Source of the DNA: an uncultured Phascolarctobacterium sp.
GTDB taxonomy: Bacteria; Bacillota; Negativicutes; Acidaminococcales; Acidaminococcaceae
NCBI GenBank assembly: GCA_937901335.1
Contig: CALCHC010000077.1
Coordinates: 1-24,765, forward strand
Direction of reading: 5' to 3'
Length of the DNA: 24,765 bases
In this document: one piece after another, positions 1-6,113 of the stretch
Layout of the letters: every line of letters begins with the position of its first letter
How positions within the stretch are numbered: position 1 is the first letter of the stretch
Notes under the pieces: generated by a model
Databases searched by the model: none
What the model was told of the DNA's origin: nothing
The model's input: the letters and a program-made list of their open reading frames with translations, nothing else
Translations under genes and position numbers: made by a program

Positions 1-79
1 TACCATCAATCTCAATGTATGCTATGAATCTATTAGGGCGGCGTAAGAAGATTGCCGGTTGGATGTTAGAGTAATACAT
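1..79 (-). CDS. sfsA: SfsA family protein, N-terminal fragment (runs off the window)
   Basis: Reading the minus strand from the ATG at 79-77 gives 26 codons that continue past the window edge. The peptide contains FLRRPNRFIAYIEIDG, which matches the conserved N-terminal RRxxRFxAxVExDG signature of SfsA, the sugar fermentation stimulation protein (an OB-fold-like, DNA-binding or nuclease-like family of poorly defined role). A GAGG ribosome binding site lies about 7 bases upstream (87-90), which supports this start. Only the first tenth of the protein is visible, so the family call rests on one motif. The next feature upstream is the inverted-repeat element at 117-238. Confidence 0.7.
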   Translation of the reverse strand, partial: MYYSNIQPAIFLRRPNRFIAYIEIDG

Positions 80-116
80 AGAATAACCTCAAATAATTTT
101 TTACAATTATATCATA

Positions 117-238
117 AAAACACGTTAGAAGTGCTGTATAACAAGGCGGAGTAAAATTATGAAGCGAAGGCGTACTTAGCGTACGTCGAGCAAATAATTT
201 TGCGACAACACAGTTAGACAGTACTTCTAACGTGTTTT
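117..238. repeat. Nested inverted-repeat element, 122 bp, between tRNA-Arg and sfsA
   Basis: The 21-nt ends (117-137 and 218-238) are inverted repeats that differ at one position, a G-T. Inside them, 153-160 (AAAATTAT) and 194-201 (ATAATTTT) form a second perfect inverted pair. A third small dyad, CGTAC-TTAGC-GTACG, sits at the centre (171-185). The element holds no ORF. It could be a MITE- or REP-like repeat or a structured RNA or terminator. No clear target-site duplication is visible, because the right flank is A-rich and differs from the left. Copy number cannot be judged from one window. Confidence 0.75.
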
Positions 239-243
239 AAAAT

Positions 244-270
244 AAAAAAAGGACTTCCAAACGGAAGTCC
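244..270 (-). terminator. Rho-independent terminator of tRNA-Arg
   Basis: GGACTTCC-AAAC-GGAAGTCC (251-270) is a perfect 8-bp hairpin. On the minus strand it is followed by a run of seven T (244-250). It lies 12 bases past the tRNA CCA end. Confidence 0.9.
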
Positions 271-281
271 TCTAGTTTCAA

Positions 282-358
282 TGGTGGCCCCGGCAGGATT
301 CGAACCTGCGACCTTTTGATTCGTAGTCAAACGCTCTATCCAACTGAGCTACGGAGTC
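282..358 (-). tRNA. tRNA-Arg, anticodon ACG
   Basis: This is a 77-nt cloverleaf on the minus strand. The D arm is GCTC-AGTTGGATA-GAGC. The anticodon stem TTTGA/TCAAA has loop CTACGAA, giving anticodon ACG, which reads CGN arginine codons after A34 is edited to inosine. The T arm is GCAGG-TTCGAAT-CCTGC, the discriminator base is A and the CCA is encoded (284-282). The acceptor arms GACTCCG and CGGGGCC pair except at position 2-71, which is A opposite C; position 4-69 is a T-G wobble. Everything else is canonical, so the tRNA is probably functional, but this acceptor stem is weaker than usual. Confidence 0.95.
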
Positions 359-386
359 GTTATTGTTTGCTTCAAGCAACAATGAT

Positions 387-415
387 ATTATAGCTAACAT
401 CTAAAACATTGTCAA
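387..415 (-). promoter_or_regulatory. Sigma-A-type promoter of tRNA-Arg
   Basis: On the minus strand a perfect TTGACA (415-410) and a perfect TATAAT (392-387) are separated by 17 bp. Transcription would start near 380, about 20 bases before the tRNA. A 13-bp palindrome, TTGCTTCAAGCAA (366-378), lies in the leader. The promoter sits between the lgt stop codon and the tRNA, so the tRNA does not depend on lgt read-through. Confidence 0.9.
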
Positions 416-434
416 CACTATTTTTAAAAAATTT

Positions 435-1259
435 TTAACTTTTTTTGGATTTTTTTTGAGCACTTTTTTTGACTACTCTTTTGCCATCCCATCTATCATT
501 ATACAGCTCACAATAGATGAAAAAGCCTAAAGCAACCAGGAAGAAGAATACGCTGGTACTTTGAGCAGAAGTCAAACCAAACATCCAAGGTTCTGCGTAA
601 TCGCCACGCAGCATTTCTAAACCGAAGCGTACTACGGAATAAAGCATACCGTACAGACAGATTGCTTGACCTTTAGCGTGATTAGTACAACGGAACATTA
701 AAAGCAGTGCAAAAATTACAACGTCTAATTGCCCTTCCCAAACTTCCGCAGGCCACAAAGGAGTTGCACCGTAAGTTTTGTACGCCAAAGTTCCTTCCGG
801 ATAAAGCAGACCAAAGTTGCCGCCAGTAGGAGAACCAAAGGCATCACCATTGAGCAAGTTAGCCATACGTCCTACTGCTTGACCTAAAATCAAAGAGGGA
901 ATTACGATATCACCAAACTCTACCCAATCAATCTTGTGCAGCTTCAGATAAACGATACCCGCCGCCATACCGGCAAGCATACCACCTTGTACTGCCATAC
1001 CACCTTGCCAAACAAAGGGTATTTCTAAAAGATGGTCTTTGTAATAAGCCCAATCAAAGAAAAATACATCCCACAGTCTACCGCCGATGAGTCCGGCAAA
1101 GCCACCATAGATGCCAACATCAATTACGTGCTCATGCCAACGACCGTCCTGCTTTGCTAAAAAATATGCAGTCCCTATGGCCATGAAGATTGCCATACTT
1201 AAACATAAACCGTACATGCGCACGGGAAAATCGCCAATATAAAATAAATATTGATGCAT
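435..1259 (-). CDS. lgt: Prolipoprotein diacylglyceryl transferase
   Basis: Lgt moves a diacylglyceryl group from phosphatidylglycerol to the lipobox cysteine of prolipoproteins, the first step of lipoprotein maturation at the inner membrane. The 274-aa product is of normal length, with several hydrophobic segments. It has the WQGGMAVQGGMLAG loop (about 84-97), the Lgt signature GRMANLLNGDAFG (130-142; Arg131, Asn134) and RFGLEMLRGD (211-220; Arg211, Glu215). The C-terminus (about 258-274) is a lysine-rich cytoplasmic tail. Three usually conserved positions differ: His of the xHGG loop is Gln91, Gly of GN is Ala133, and Glu of NGE is Asp139. The ATG start has an AGGAGG site 5 bases upstream. 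It is divergent from sufC and upstream of tRNA-Arg. Confidence 0.96.
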   Translation of the reverse strand: MHQYLFYIGDFPVRMYGLCLSMAIFMAIGTAYFLAKQDGRWHEHVIDVGIYGGFAGLIGGRLWDVFFFDWAYYKDHLLEIPFVWQGGMAVQGGMLAGMAAGIVYLKLHKIDWVEFGDIVIPSLILGQAVGRMANLLNGDAFGSPTGGNFGLLYPEGTLAYKTYGATPLWPAEVWEGQLDVVIFALLLMFRCTNHAKGQAICLYGMLYSVVRFGLEMLRGDYAEPWMFGLTSAQSTSVFFFLVALGFFIYCELYNDRWDGKRVVKKSAQKKSKKS

Positions 1260-1290
1260 TATTGCCTCCTAAAAAATTAACCTATTAGCT

Positions 1291-1299
1291 ATTTTAACA
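1291..1299 (-). promoter_or_regulatory. Probable lgt promoter (extended -10)
   Basis: TGTTAAAAT on the minus strand is an extended -10 element about 30 bases upstream of the lgt start. The -35 region 17 bp further upstream (TTTGCT) is a poor match, so this is a plausible but unproven promoter. Confidence 0.45.
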
Positions 1300-1384
1300 T
1301 CTTCTTCCAATTTAGCAAAGTAGAACCTATTATGAAAAACTTTCAAACCATTCCAGATGGGTAGGATTATATGAATAAGTATGC

Positions 1385-1433
1385 TATAATAGACACATAG
1401 TTATTAAACAGAAGACTGCTTCTGTGATATAAT
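1385..1433 (+). promoter_or_regulatory. Tandem promoters of sufCB
   Basis: Two extended -10 elements face sufC: TGCTATAAT (TATAAT at 1385-1390) and TGATATAAT (TATAAT at 1428-1433). The downstream one has a TAAACA -35 (1405-1410) at 17-bp spacing. The upstream one has no good -35. Both are followed by AGAC, so the decamer TATAATAGAC is repeated 43 bp apart. Transcription from the second would begin near 1440, giving a leader of about 25 bases. Confidence 0.65.
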
Positions 1434-1464
1434 AGACGTAATTTGTTGAAAAGGAGAATGCGAA

Positions 1465-2268
1465 GTGTTACGCATAGAAAATTTATCTGTTGCTGTTAAA
1501 GGCAAACAGATTTTAAAAGATATTAACTTGCACATCGCTCCCGGTGAAGTGCACGTACTGTTCGGTCCTAATGGCACTGGCAAGTCCACCTTGCTGGGCG
1601 CAATTATGGGCTTCGACCGTTATGAAATTTTAGAAGGCAAAATTTATTTTAAAGGTCAAGATATTACTGAAGCTCCCTGCCACGAACGCGCAAAGCTTGG
1701 TATTGGCATGATGATTCAACGCCCGCCCACAATTCGTGGTCTTACCCTGCGTCAAATGATTACCATTTGCGGTGCAACTCCTGAAGAAGTTGACAAGATG
1801 GCGCAATGGATGGGCTTGTCCGAATTCCTCGACCGTAGTGTTAACGAAGGCTTTAGTGGTGGTGAACTTAAACGTAGCGAACTGCTCCAACTGATGGCAC
1901 AAAAACCTGACCTTCTGCTTCTTGACGAACCGGAGTCCGGCGTTGACGTAGAAAACATTGCTCTTGTAGGACGTGCTGCGAACTACATCCTGCAAAATAA
2001 TAACAACGATCCTTGCAGTGGTGGTTGTGATAAAGGTTGCTGCAGCTTTAACTGCGCTTCCAATCCTTTGGCAGCTCCTCAAAAAAGCGGCTTAATTATC
2101 ACCCACTTGGGACACATCTTAAAATATGTTCCCTCTTCCCACGCCCACATTCTCTACCAAGGTACCTTAACCTGTCCTGGCGGTGACCCCTTGGATATTT
2201 TAGGATGCATTGGTCAATCCGGTTACGAAACCTGTGTTACTAAAGGATGCAGGAGGGTTAGAAAATGA
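1465..2268 (+). CDS. sufC: Fe-S cluster assembly ATPase SufC (minimal SUF/SMS type) with a Cys-rich insertion
   Basis: This is the ABC ATPase of a SUF-type Fe-S assembly scaffold, acting in the cytosol with the SufB-like protein encoded next to it. The 267-aa product has Walker A GPNGTGKST (34-42), Q-loop Gln85, the SufC signature SGGELKR (131-137), Walker B LLLLDEPESG (150-159; Asp154, Glu155) and H-loop His214. An extra segment at about 178-207 replaces the usual short link between the D-loop helix and the H-loop strand. It holds Cys184, 188, 192, 193 and 197. The tail adds Cys237, 248, 257 and 262, and YETC resembles SufC tails of two-gene systems. The start is GTG with AAGGAG (1451-1456) 8 bases upstream. 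The stop overlaps the sufB start (ATGA). The ATPase family is certain; a metal role for the insertion is inference. Confidence 0.95.
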   Translation: MLRIENLSVAVKGKQILKDINLHIAPGEVHVLFGPNGTGKSTLLGAIMGFDRYEILEGKIYFKGQDITEAPCHERAKLGIGMMIQRPPTIRGLTLRQMITICGATPEEVDKMAQWMGLSEFLDRSVNEGFSGGELKRSELLQLMAQKPDLLLLDEPESGVDVENIALVGRAANYILQNNNNDPCSGGCDKGCCSFNCASNPLAAPQKSGLIITHLGHILKYVPSSHAHILYQGTLTCPGGDPLDILGCIGQSGYETCVTKGCRRVRK

Positions 2269-3476
2269 GTAAAGAAAATTTACAGGCTGCTCTCAATAAA
2301 CAAGGCGCCTTTGGCAAAGACATAGACTTGGCTCAATACGACAACAGCGATGTTGCTCACGTACAAAGTGAAGCAGATATCTCCGAAGCAGGCAAAGCCC
2401 TGATGGAACATGTTGGCATTGAACTTGATGCTGAAAACCGCAGTGCTTCCTTTATGCAAGTAGATAACACCGTTCTGGAACCTAAGGTTAAAGCACAAAC
2501 TCCCTTGGAACTGATGAACACTGGCAAGGCTGCGGAAAAATATCCCGAACTGGTAGAAAAATACTGGTGGAAAGCAGTTGCTCCCGATACTGATAAATAC
2601 ACTGCCGTAACTGCCCTTGAAAAAGAAAATGGTTACTTCATCCGTGTAAAAGCTGGTGAAAAAATCACTTATCCTTTGCAAGCCTGCATCTTCATCAGTC
2701 ACGAAGAACAATTACAACGCGTTCATAACATCGTAATTGTAGAAGACGGTGCAGAATTAAACGTAATCACCGGTTGCTCCAGTGATCCTTCCGTTGATAA
2801 AGCAATCCACTTAGGCATCAGCGAATTCTACATTGGCAAGAATGCAAAGCTTACCTACACCATGATTCACAGCTGGGGTGAAAACGTAGCAGTTCGTCCT
2901 CGCAGTGCAACCATCATCGACGCAGGCGGACAGTTCATTTCCAACTACGTATGCATGGAAAAAGCTAAAGACGTACAAATGAACCCTGTTACTCGTCTGG
3001 TTGGCGAGGGTGCAGTAGCAAGAATGAACTCCATCCTTGTTGCTCCCGAAGGTGCGCACCTTGACATCGGCGGTGTAGTTTCCTTGGAAGTTCCCGGTTG
3101 CCGTGCAGAAATCGTAGCACGTACCATTTGTACCGGCGGTGAAATTGTCAACCGCGGTACTTTGATCGGTAAAGCAGAAGGAATTCGTGCTCACCTTGAA
3201 TGTAACGGCTTGATGCTTTCCGAAAAAGGCTACATCTCTGCGATTCCCCAACTTGATGCTTACACTGGCAATGCAGAAATGAGCCATGAAGCTGCTGTTG
3301 GTCGTATCGCTCCTGAAGAAATTGAATACTTGATGGCACGCGGTCTTGACGAAGACGAAGCAACTGCAACCATCGTACGTGGCTTCCTTAACGTTAACAT
3401 CGAAGGCTTGCCTGACAGCTTAGCTAAAAAGATTACCGAAACCTTAGACACCTTTAGTTATAATAAAGGCATGTAA
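2265..3476 (+). CDS. sufB: Fe-S cluster assembly scaffold, SufB/SufD family (minimal system)
   Basis: The 403-aa protein carries the SufBD beta-helix core (about 125-345). Together with SufC it should form the scaffold on which Fe-S clusters are built. Cys313 in LECNGLML lies in the region of the SufB core cysteine, and EMSHEAAVGRI (338-348; His341, Glu342) matches the SufB/SufD His-Glu motif thought to bind the nascent cluster. It is shorter than enterobacterial SufB (about 495 aa). No sufD, sufS, sufU or sufA follows, so this single protein probably acts as a homo-oligomeric partner of SufC, as proposed for the two-gene SUF-like minimal systems of anaerobes. Its ATG overlaps the sufC stop by 4 bp, and AGGAGGG (2251-2257) lies inside sufC, indicating coupled translation. 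Confidence 0.94.
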   Translation: MSKENLQAALNKQGAFGKDIDLAQYDNSDVAHVQSEADISEAGKALMEHVGIELDAENRSASFMQVDNTVLEPKVKAQTPLELMNTGKAAEKYPELVEKYWWKAVAPDTDKYTAVTALEKENGYFIRVKAGEKITYPLQACIFISHEEQLQRVHNIVIVEDGAELNVITGCSSDPSVDKAIHLGISEFYIGKNAKLTYTMIHSWGENVAVRPRSATIIDAGGQFISNYVCMEKAKDVQMNPVTRLVGEGAVARMNSILVAPEGAHLDIGGVVSLEVPGCRAEIVARTICTGGEIVNRGTLIGKAEGIRAHLECNGLMLSEKGYISAIPQLDAYTGNAEMSHEAAVGRIAPEEIEYLMARGLDEDEATATIVRGFLNVNIEGLPDSLAKKITETLDTFSYNKGM

Positions 3477-3483
3477 AATATTT

Positions 3484-3518
3484 AAAGCTCACTTCAAACG
3501 AAGTGAGCTTTATTTTTT
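3484..3518. terminator. Bidirectional terminator between sufB and the LysR gene
   Basis: AAAGCTCACTTC (3484-3495) and GAAGTGAGCTTT (3500-3511) form a perfect 12-bp stem with an AAAC loop. A T-run follows on the plus strand (3513-3518). The LysR stop codon (3519-3517) abuts it from the other side, where the T-tract is weaker. It ends both convergent genes. Confidence 0.9.
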
Positions 3519-4443
3519 ACTCTTGTATAGTACCTAATGCTACCTTAACAAACTCATCAATAATCTTCCATTGATAGTTCTGTTTAGCGTAACCAAAACA
3601 AATTCTATATTTAGCTTTATCACCTAAACGTATAACTCGCAGTTTTGCTAAAGTTTCCTGCGATAAAGTCTTGCGCAACAAAATCTCCGGACAGAAGCAC
3701 GCACCGCAACCTTCCATTGCCAATGACAAAAGAGTTTCGATATTGTCAGATTCCACTTTAATATCTGCCGCGAAACCTGCCTCTGCTAAAAATTCACGTC
3801 CAATCCGTCCTGCAATATTTTCTGCATTCATCAAAACAAAGGGACAATCTTTCAAAGGATATAAGTTTTGACAAAGTGCAACCTTTTCTAATACACGCTC
3901 TTTATCCACACCATAAATCTTATCAAGGAGAGCGTCACTAATCAACAAAACGTTTTCTTCATCATAAAAGTCCTGCATGGTCACGCCTGGAATATCTTCT
4001 GTAAAATTGGTAATTACCAAATCTATTTCATGATTAAGTAGTTTTATGCGCTGCTCTTCATTGGAAGTTTCCACTAATTTCACTTGCACAAAAGGGTGCT
4101 CCTTTTGAAAAGCAGCAATAACTTTTGGCATCAGGATACGCCCTCTGGAAAAGGCAATGCCTATCTTCAAGAGCCCTCTTTCCTTTTGGGAAACATCGTC
4201 CAATTCATGCTGCATATTTTCAATTTGATTTTGAATTGCCAAAGCGTAACGTAAGTAAATTTCACCGGCATAAGTTAATTTTAAGGGAATATTACGCACG
4301 AAAAGAGTGCTACCAATTTCTTTTTCCAGTTGAGCAACATAATTACTTAAAGTTTGTTGAGTTATATGTAATTGCTTGGCAGCTTTTGTAAAACTACGCT
4401 CCCTTGCCAAAGCTATGAAGTAATCAAAACGCGGAGTATTCAT
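3517..4443 (-). CDS. LysR-type transcriptional regulator
   Basis: The 308-aa protein has the normal LysR length. An N-terminal winged helix-turn-helix (about 1-60, core FTKAAKQLHITQQTLSNYVAQLEKEIG) is followed by a linker helix and a periplasmic-binding-protein-like effector domain (about 90-300). LysR proteins usually activate a divergent neighbour in response to a small ligand and repress themselves. The neighbour here is a DASS-family carboxylate transporter starting 125 bp away, so the ligand may be the transported substrate or a product of it (inference). The start is ATG at 4443, with AAGGTGA about 7 bases upstream. The stop is shared with the convergent terminator of sufB. Confidence 0.93.
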   Translation of the reverse strand: MNTPRFDYFIALARERSFTKAAKQLHITQQTLSNYVAQLEKEIGSTLFVRNIPLKLTYAGEIYLRYALAIQNQIENMQHELDDVSQKERGLLKIGIAFSRGRILMPKVIAAFQKEHPFVQVKLVETSNEEQRIKLLNHEIDLVITNFTEDIPGVTMQDFYDEENVLLISDALLDKIYGVDKERVLEKVALCQNLYPLKDCPFVLMNAENIAGRIGREFLAEAGFAADIKVESDNIETLLSLAMEGCGACFCPEILLRKTLSQETLAKLRVIRLGDKAKYRICFGYAKQNYQWKIIDEFVKVALGTIQE

Positions 4444-4460
4444 TGAAAATCACCTTGCTT

Positions 4461-4530
4461 ACAAATTATATTTGTATCTTATATCATTTTTAACAGTTTT
4501 ACAATGATAACTTTAAGTAATATACTTAAA
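4461..4530. promoter_or_regulatory. Divergent promoter-operator region, LysR gene and DASS transporter
   Basis: Three dyads lie in 70 bp. They are ACAAAT-TAT-ATTTGT (4461-4475), TATCATT-N14-AATGATA (4482-4509) and TTTAAGTA-ATA-TACTTAAA (4512-4530). For the transporter, TTTACA (4498-4503) and TATACT (4521-4526) are 17 bp apart, and the last dyad covers this -10. For the LysR gene, TATAAT on the minus strand (4470-4465) lies inside the first dyad, with a weak TTAAAA at -35 (4493-4488). The arrangement suits a LysR regulator that occupies both promoters. Confidence 0.7.
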
Positions 4531-4567
4531 ATATCTTTTACCGATGAACAATTAGAGGTGACTTTCT

Positions 4568-5974
4568 TTGCATAATAAATATTCTCTCGTAGCAGGTCCT
4601 TTAATCTGCGCAATCATAACTTCTTTGCTCCAATACCCCTTTGGTTTTAACAGTGCCTTGGCACTTGGAACAATTATCTGGATGGGAATGTGGTGGATTT
4701 CCCGTCCTGTAGACATAGCAGTCACAGCGCTACTCCCCATCGGAATTAACGCCGTCTTCAATTTAGTACCAGCCAATCAAATCATTAACCAATATTTCTC
4801 AGAAATCGTAGTACTCTTAGTTGGCTCCGACCTTATCAGTATTACATGGACTAATACAGGATTAGACAAACGACTTGCCATTAAAACCCTGTGCTGCATC
4901 GGCACATCCCTTAGACAACAAATCACCGTATGGCTTTTCGTTTCCACAATCCTTTCCATCTTCTTACCAAACGTTGTTGTAGCTATGATTATGGTTCCCA
5001 TTGCGGTTTCCATGCTTCATTTCATTGGCGAAAAGGTTATCAAATCAAGCAAAATTGCTATTCCTATTTTGTTGGCAATCGTTTGGGGTTCCGGTATCGG
5101 TGGCTTTGGTTCTCCGTTAGGTGGTTCCGCAAATCTTGTTGCCATCAGCTACTTGGAAAATATTTGCGGACACGAATTTATGTATATTGATTGGGTGTCC
5201 CGTTTCTTACCATTCTTAATGTTGACAATGCTTTTAAACTTGGTAATCTTGCTTTCTATCAAGTTACCTGTTACAAAGCTTGCCAACACAAAATCTTATT
5301 TCAATGATATGTATAAGCAACTCGGACCTATGAGCAAAGGCGAAAAAATAGGTCTTGGCTTATTCATTATATCTACAGTTCTCGCCTTTGCTCGCCCCCT
5401 TTTTGCAGATATTCTTCCTGCACTTAGACCTGCTTACATCTTCTTCATCTGCGGTCTTTTAACCTTTATGTTCCGTGATGAAGAAGGCAAGGTACTACTC
5501 ACTTGGAAACAAGCAGAAAAAGAATTAATGTGGGGAATGTTCTTCCTCTTTGCAGGTGGTCTTGCCCTTGGCAAACTTGTTACAGGCACTGGTGCTGCCA
5601 CTAAATTGGCAGAAGTTATTACTGTAATGCCTCTTACCGGTGGTATTGAAACAATCTTTGCTTTTACTGCTTTCTCTACCATTCTTACAGAAGTTTCTAG
5701 CAATACGGCAGCTGCTTCCATAGCGATTCCCATCATCCAAAGTATCGCTGAAGCTCTTGGTTTAAATGTAATCCCTTATATTCTGGTTACCATTGTTGCC
5801 GTAAACTGTGCGTATATCTTGCCGGTTTCTACTCGTGCTATTCCCATTGGTTACGGTTTAGAACCCTCCGAGCTTTTCAAACACGGTGTGATGCTTTCCA
5901 TCCTTAACGTTTTACTGACAACAGTTGTTGGCTACATCTTCATTAACTATTGGCCAAGTTTCGGACAAATTTAA
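4568..5974 (+). CDS. DASS (SLC13) family anion transporter
   Basis: This 468-aa membrane protein has about 11-12 hydrophobic segments. It belongs to the divalent anion:Na+ symporter family, whose members import di- or tricarboxylates or sulfate. The second-half Na+/substrate motif SSNTAAAS (377-384) and the GGFGSPLGGSANLVA loop (178-192) are typical. The equivalent of the first SNT motif reads LPNVVV (133-138), so the first half lacks the usual Ser-Asn-Thr. Substrate cannot be read from sequence; a C4-dicarboxylate is plausible given the divergent LysR gene. The start is TTG at 4568, with GAGGTG (4555-4560) 7 bases upstream. A promoter at 4498-4526 and a terminator at 5986-6030 make it monocistronic. 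Confidence 0.9.
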   Translation: MHNKYSLVAGPLICAIITSLLQYPFGFNSALALGTIIWMGMWWISRPVDIAVTALLPIGINAVFNLVPANQIINQYFSEIVVLLVGSDLISITWTNTGLDKRLAIKTLCCIGTSLRQQITVWLFVSTILSIFLPNVVVAMIMVPIAVSMLHFIGEKVIKSSKIAIPILLAIVWGSGIGGFGSPLGGSANLVAISYLENICGHEFMYIDWVSRFLPFLMLTMLLNLVILLSIKLPVTKLANTKSYFNDMYKQLGPMSKGEKIGLGLFIISTVLAFARPLFADILPALRPAYIFFICGLLTFMFRDEEGKVLLTWKQAEKELMWGMFFLFAGGLALGKLVTGTGAATKLAEVITVMPLTGGIETIFAFTAFSTILTEVSSNTAAASIAIPIIQSIAEALGLNVIPYILVTIVAVNCAYILPVSTRAIPIGYGLEPSELFKHGVMLSILNVLLTTVVGYIFINYWPSFGQI

Positions 5975-5985
5975 TATTGATTTTA

Positions 5986-6030
5986 AAAACGCATTAAAAC
6001 CATTTAAAAGATGGTCTTAATGCGTTTTTT
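5986..6030 (+). terminator. Terminator of the DASS transporter gene
   Basis: AAAACGCATTAAAACCAT (5986-6003) pairs with 6011-6028 with a single A-C mismatch, giving an 18-position stem and a 7-nt loop. The last T-run (6025-6030) follows the GC-containing part of the stem. Confidence 0.9.
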
Positions 6031-6053
6031 ACCGTCATCTGTTACCGCATCCC

Positions 6054-6081
6054 TTGCAATAAATTTAGCGTATGCTATAAT
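6054..6081 (+). promoter_or_regulatory. Promoter of pgi
   Basis: TTGCAA (6054-6059) and an extended -10, TGCTATAAT (TATAAT 6076-6081), are 16 bp apart. The expected start is near 6088, about 25 bases before the pgi ATG. Confidence 0.75.
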
Positions 6082-6113
6082 CAATGTAATATAACATTTT
6101 AATAGGTGGTTTA

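Noticed and set aside
1..74. Plus-strand peptide ending at a TAA (72-74)
   Set aside because: The opposite strand gives a clear SfsA N-terminus with start and ribosome binding site, so the plus-strand frame is chance.
1630..2082. 150-codon minus-strand frame opposite sufC
   Set aside because: It is antisense to a certain ATPase gene, with no start signal or recognisable domain.
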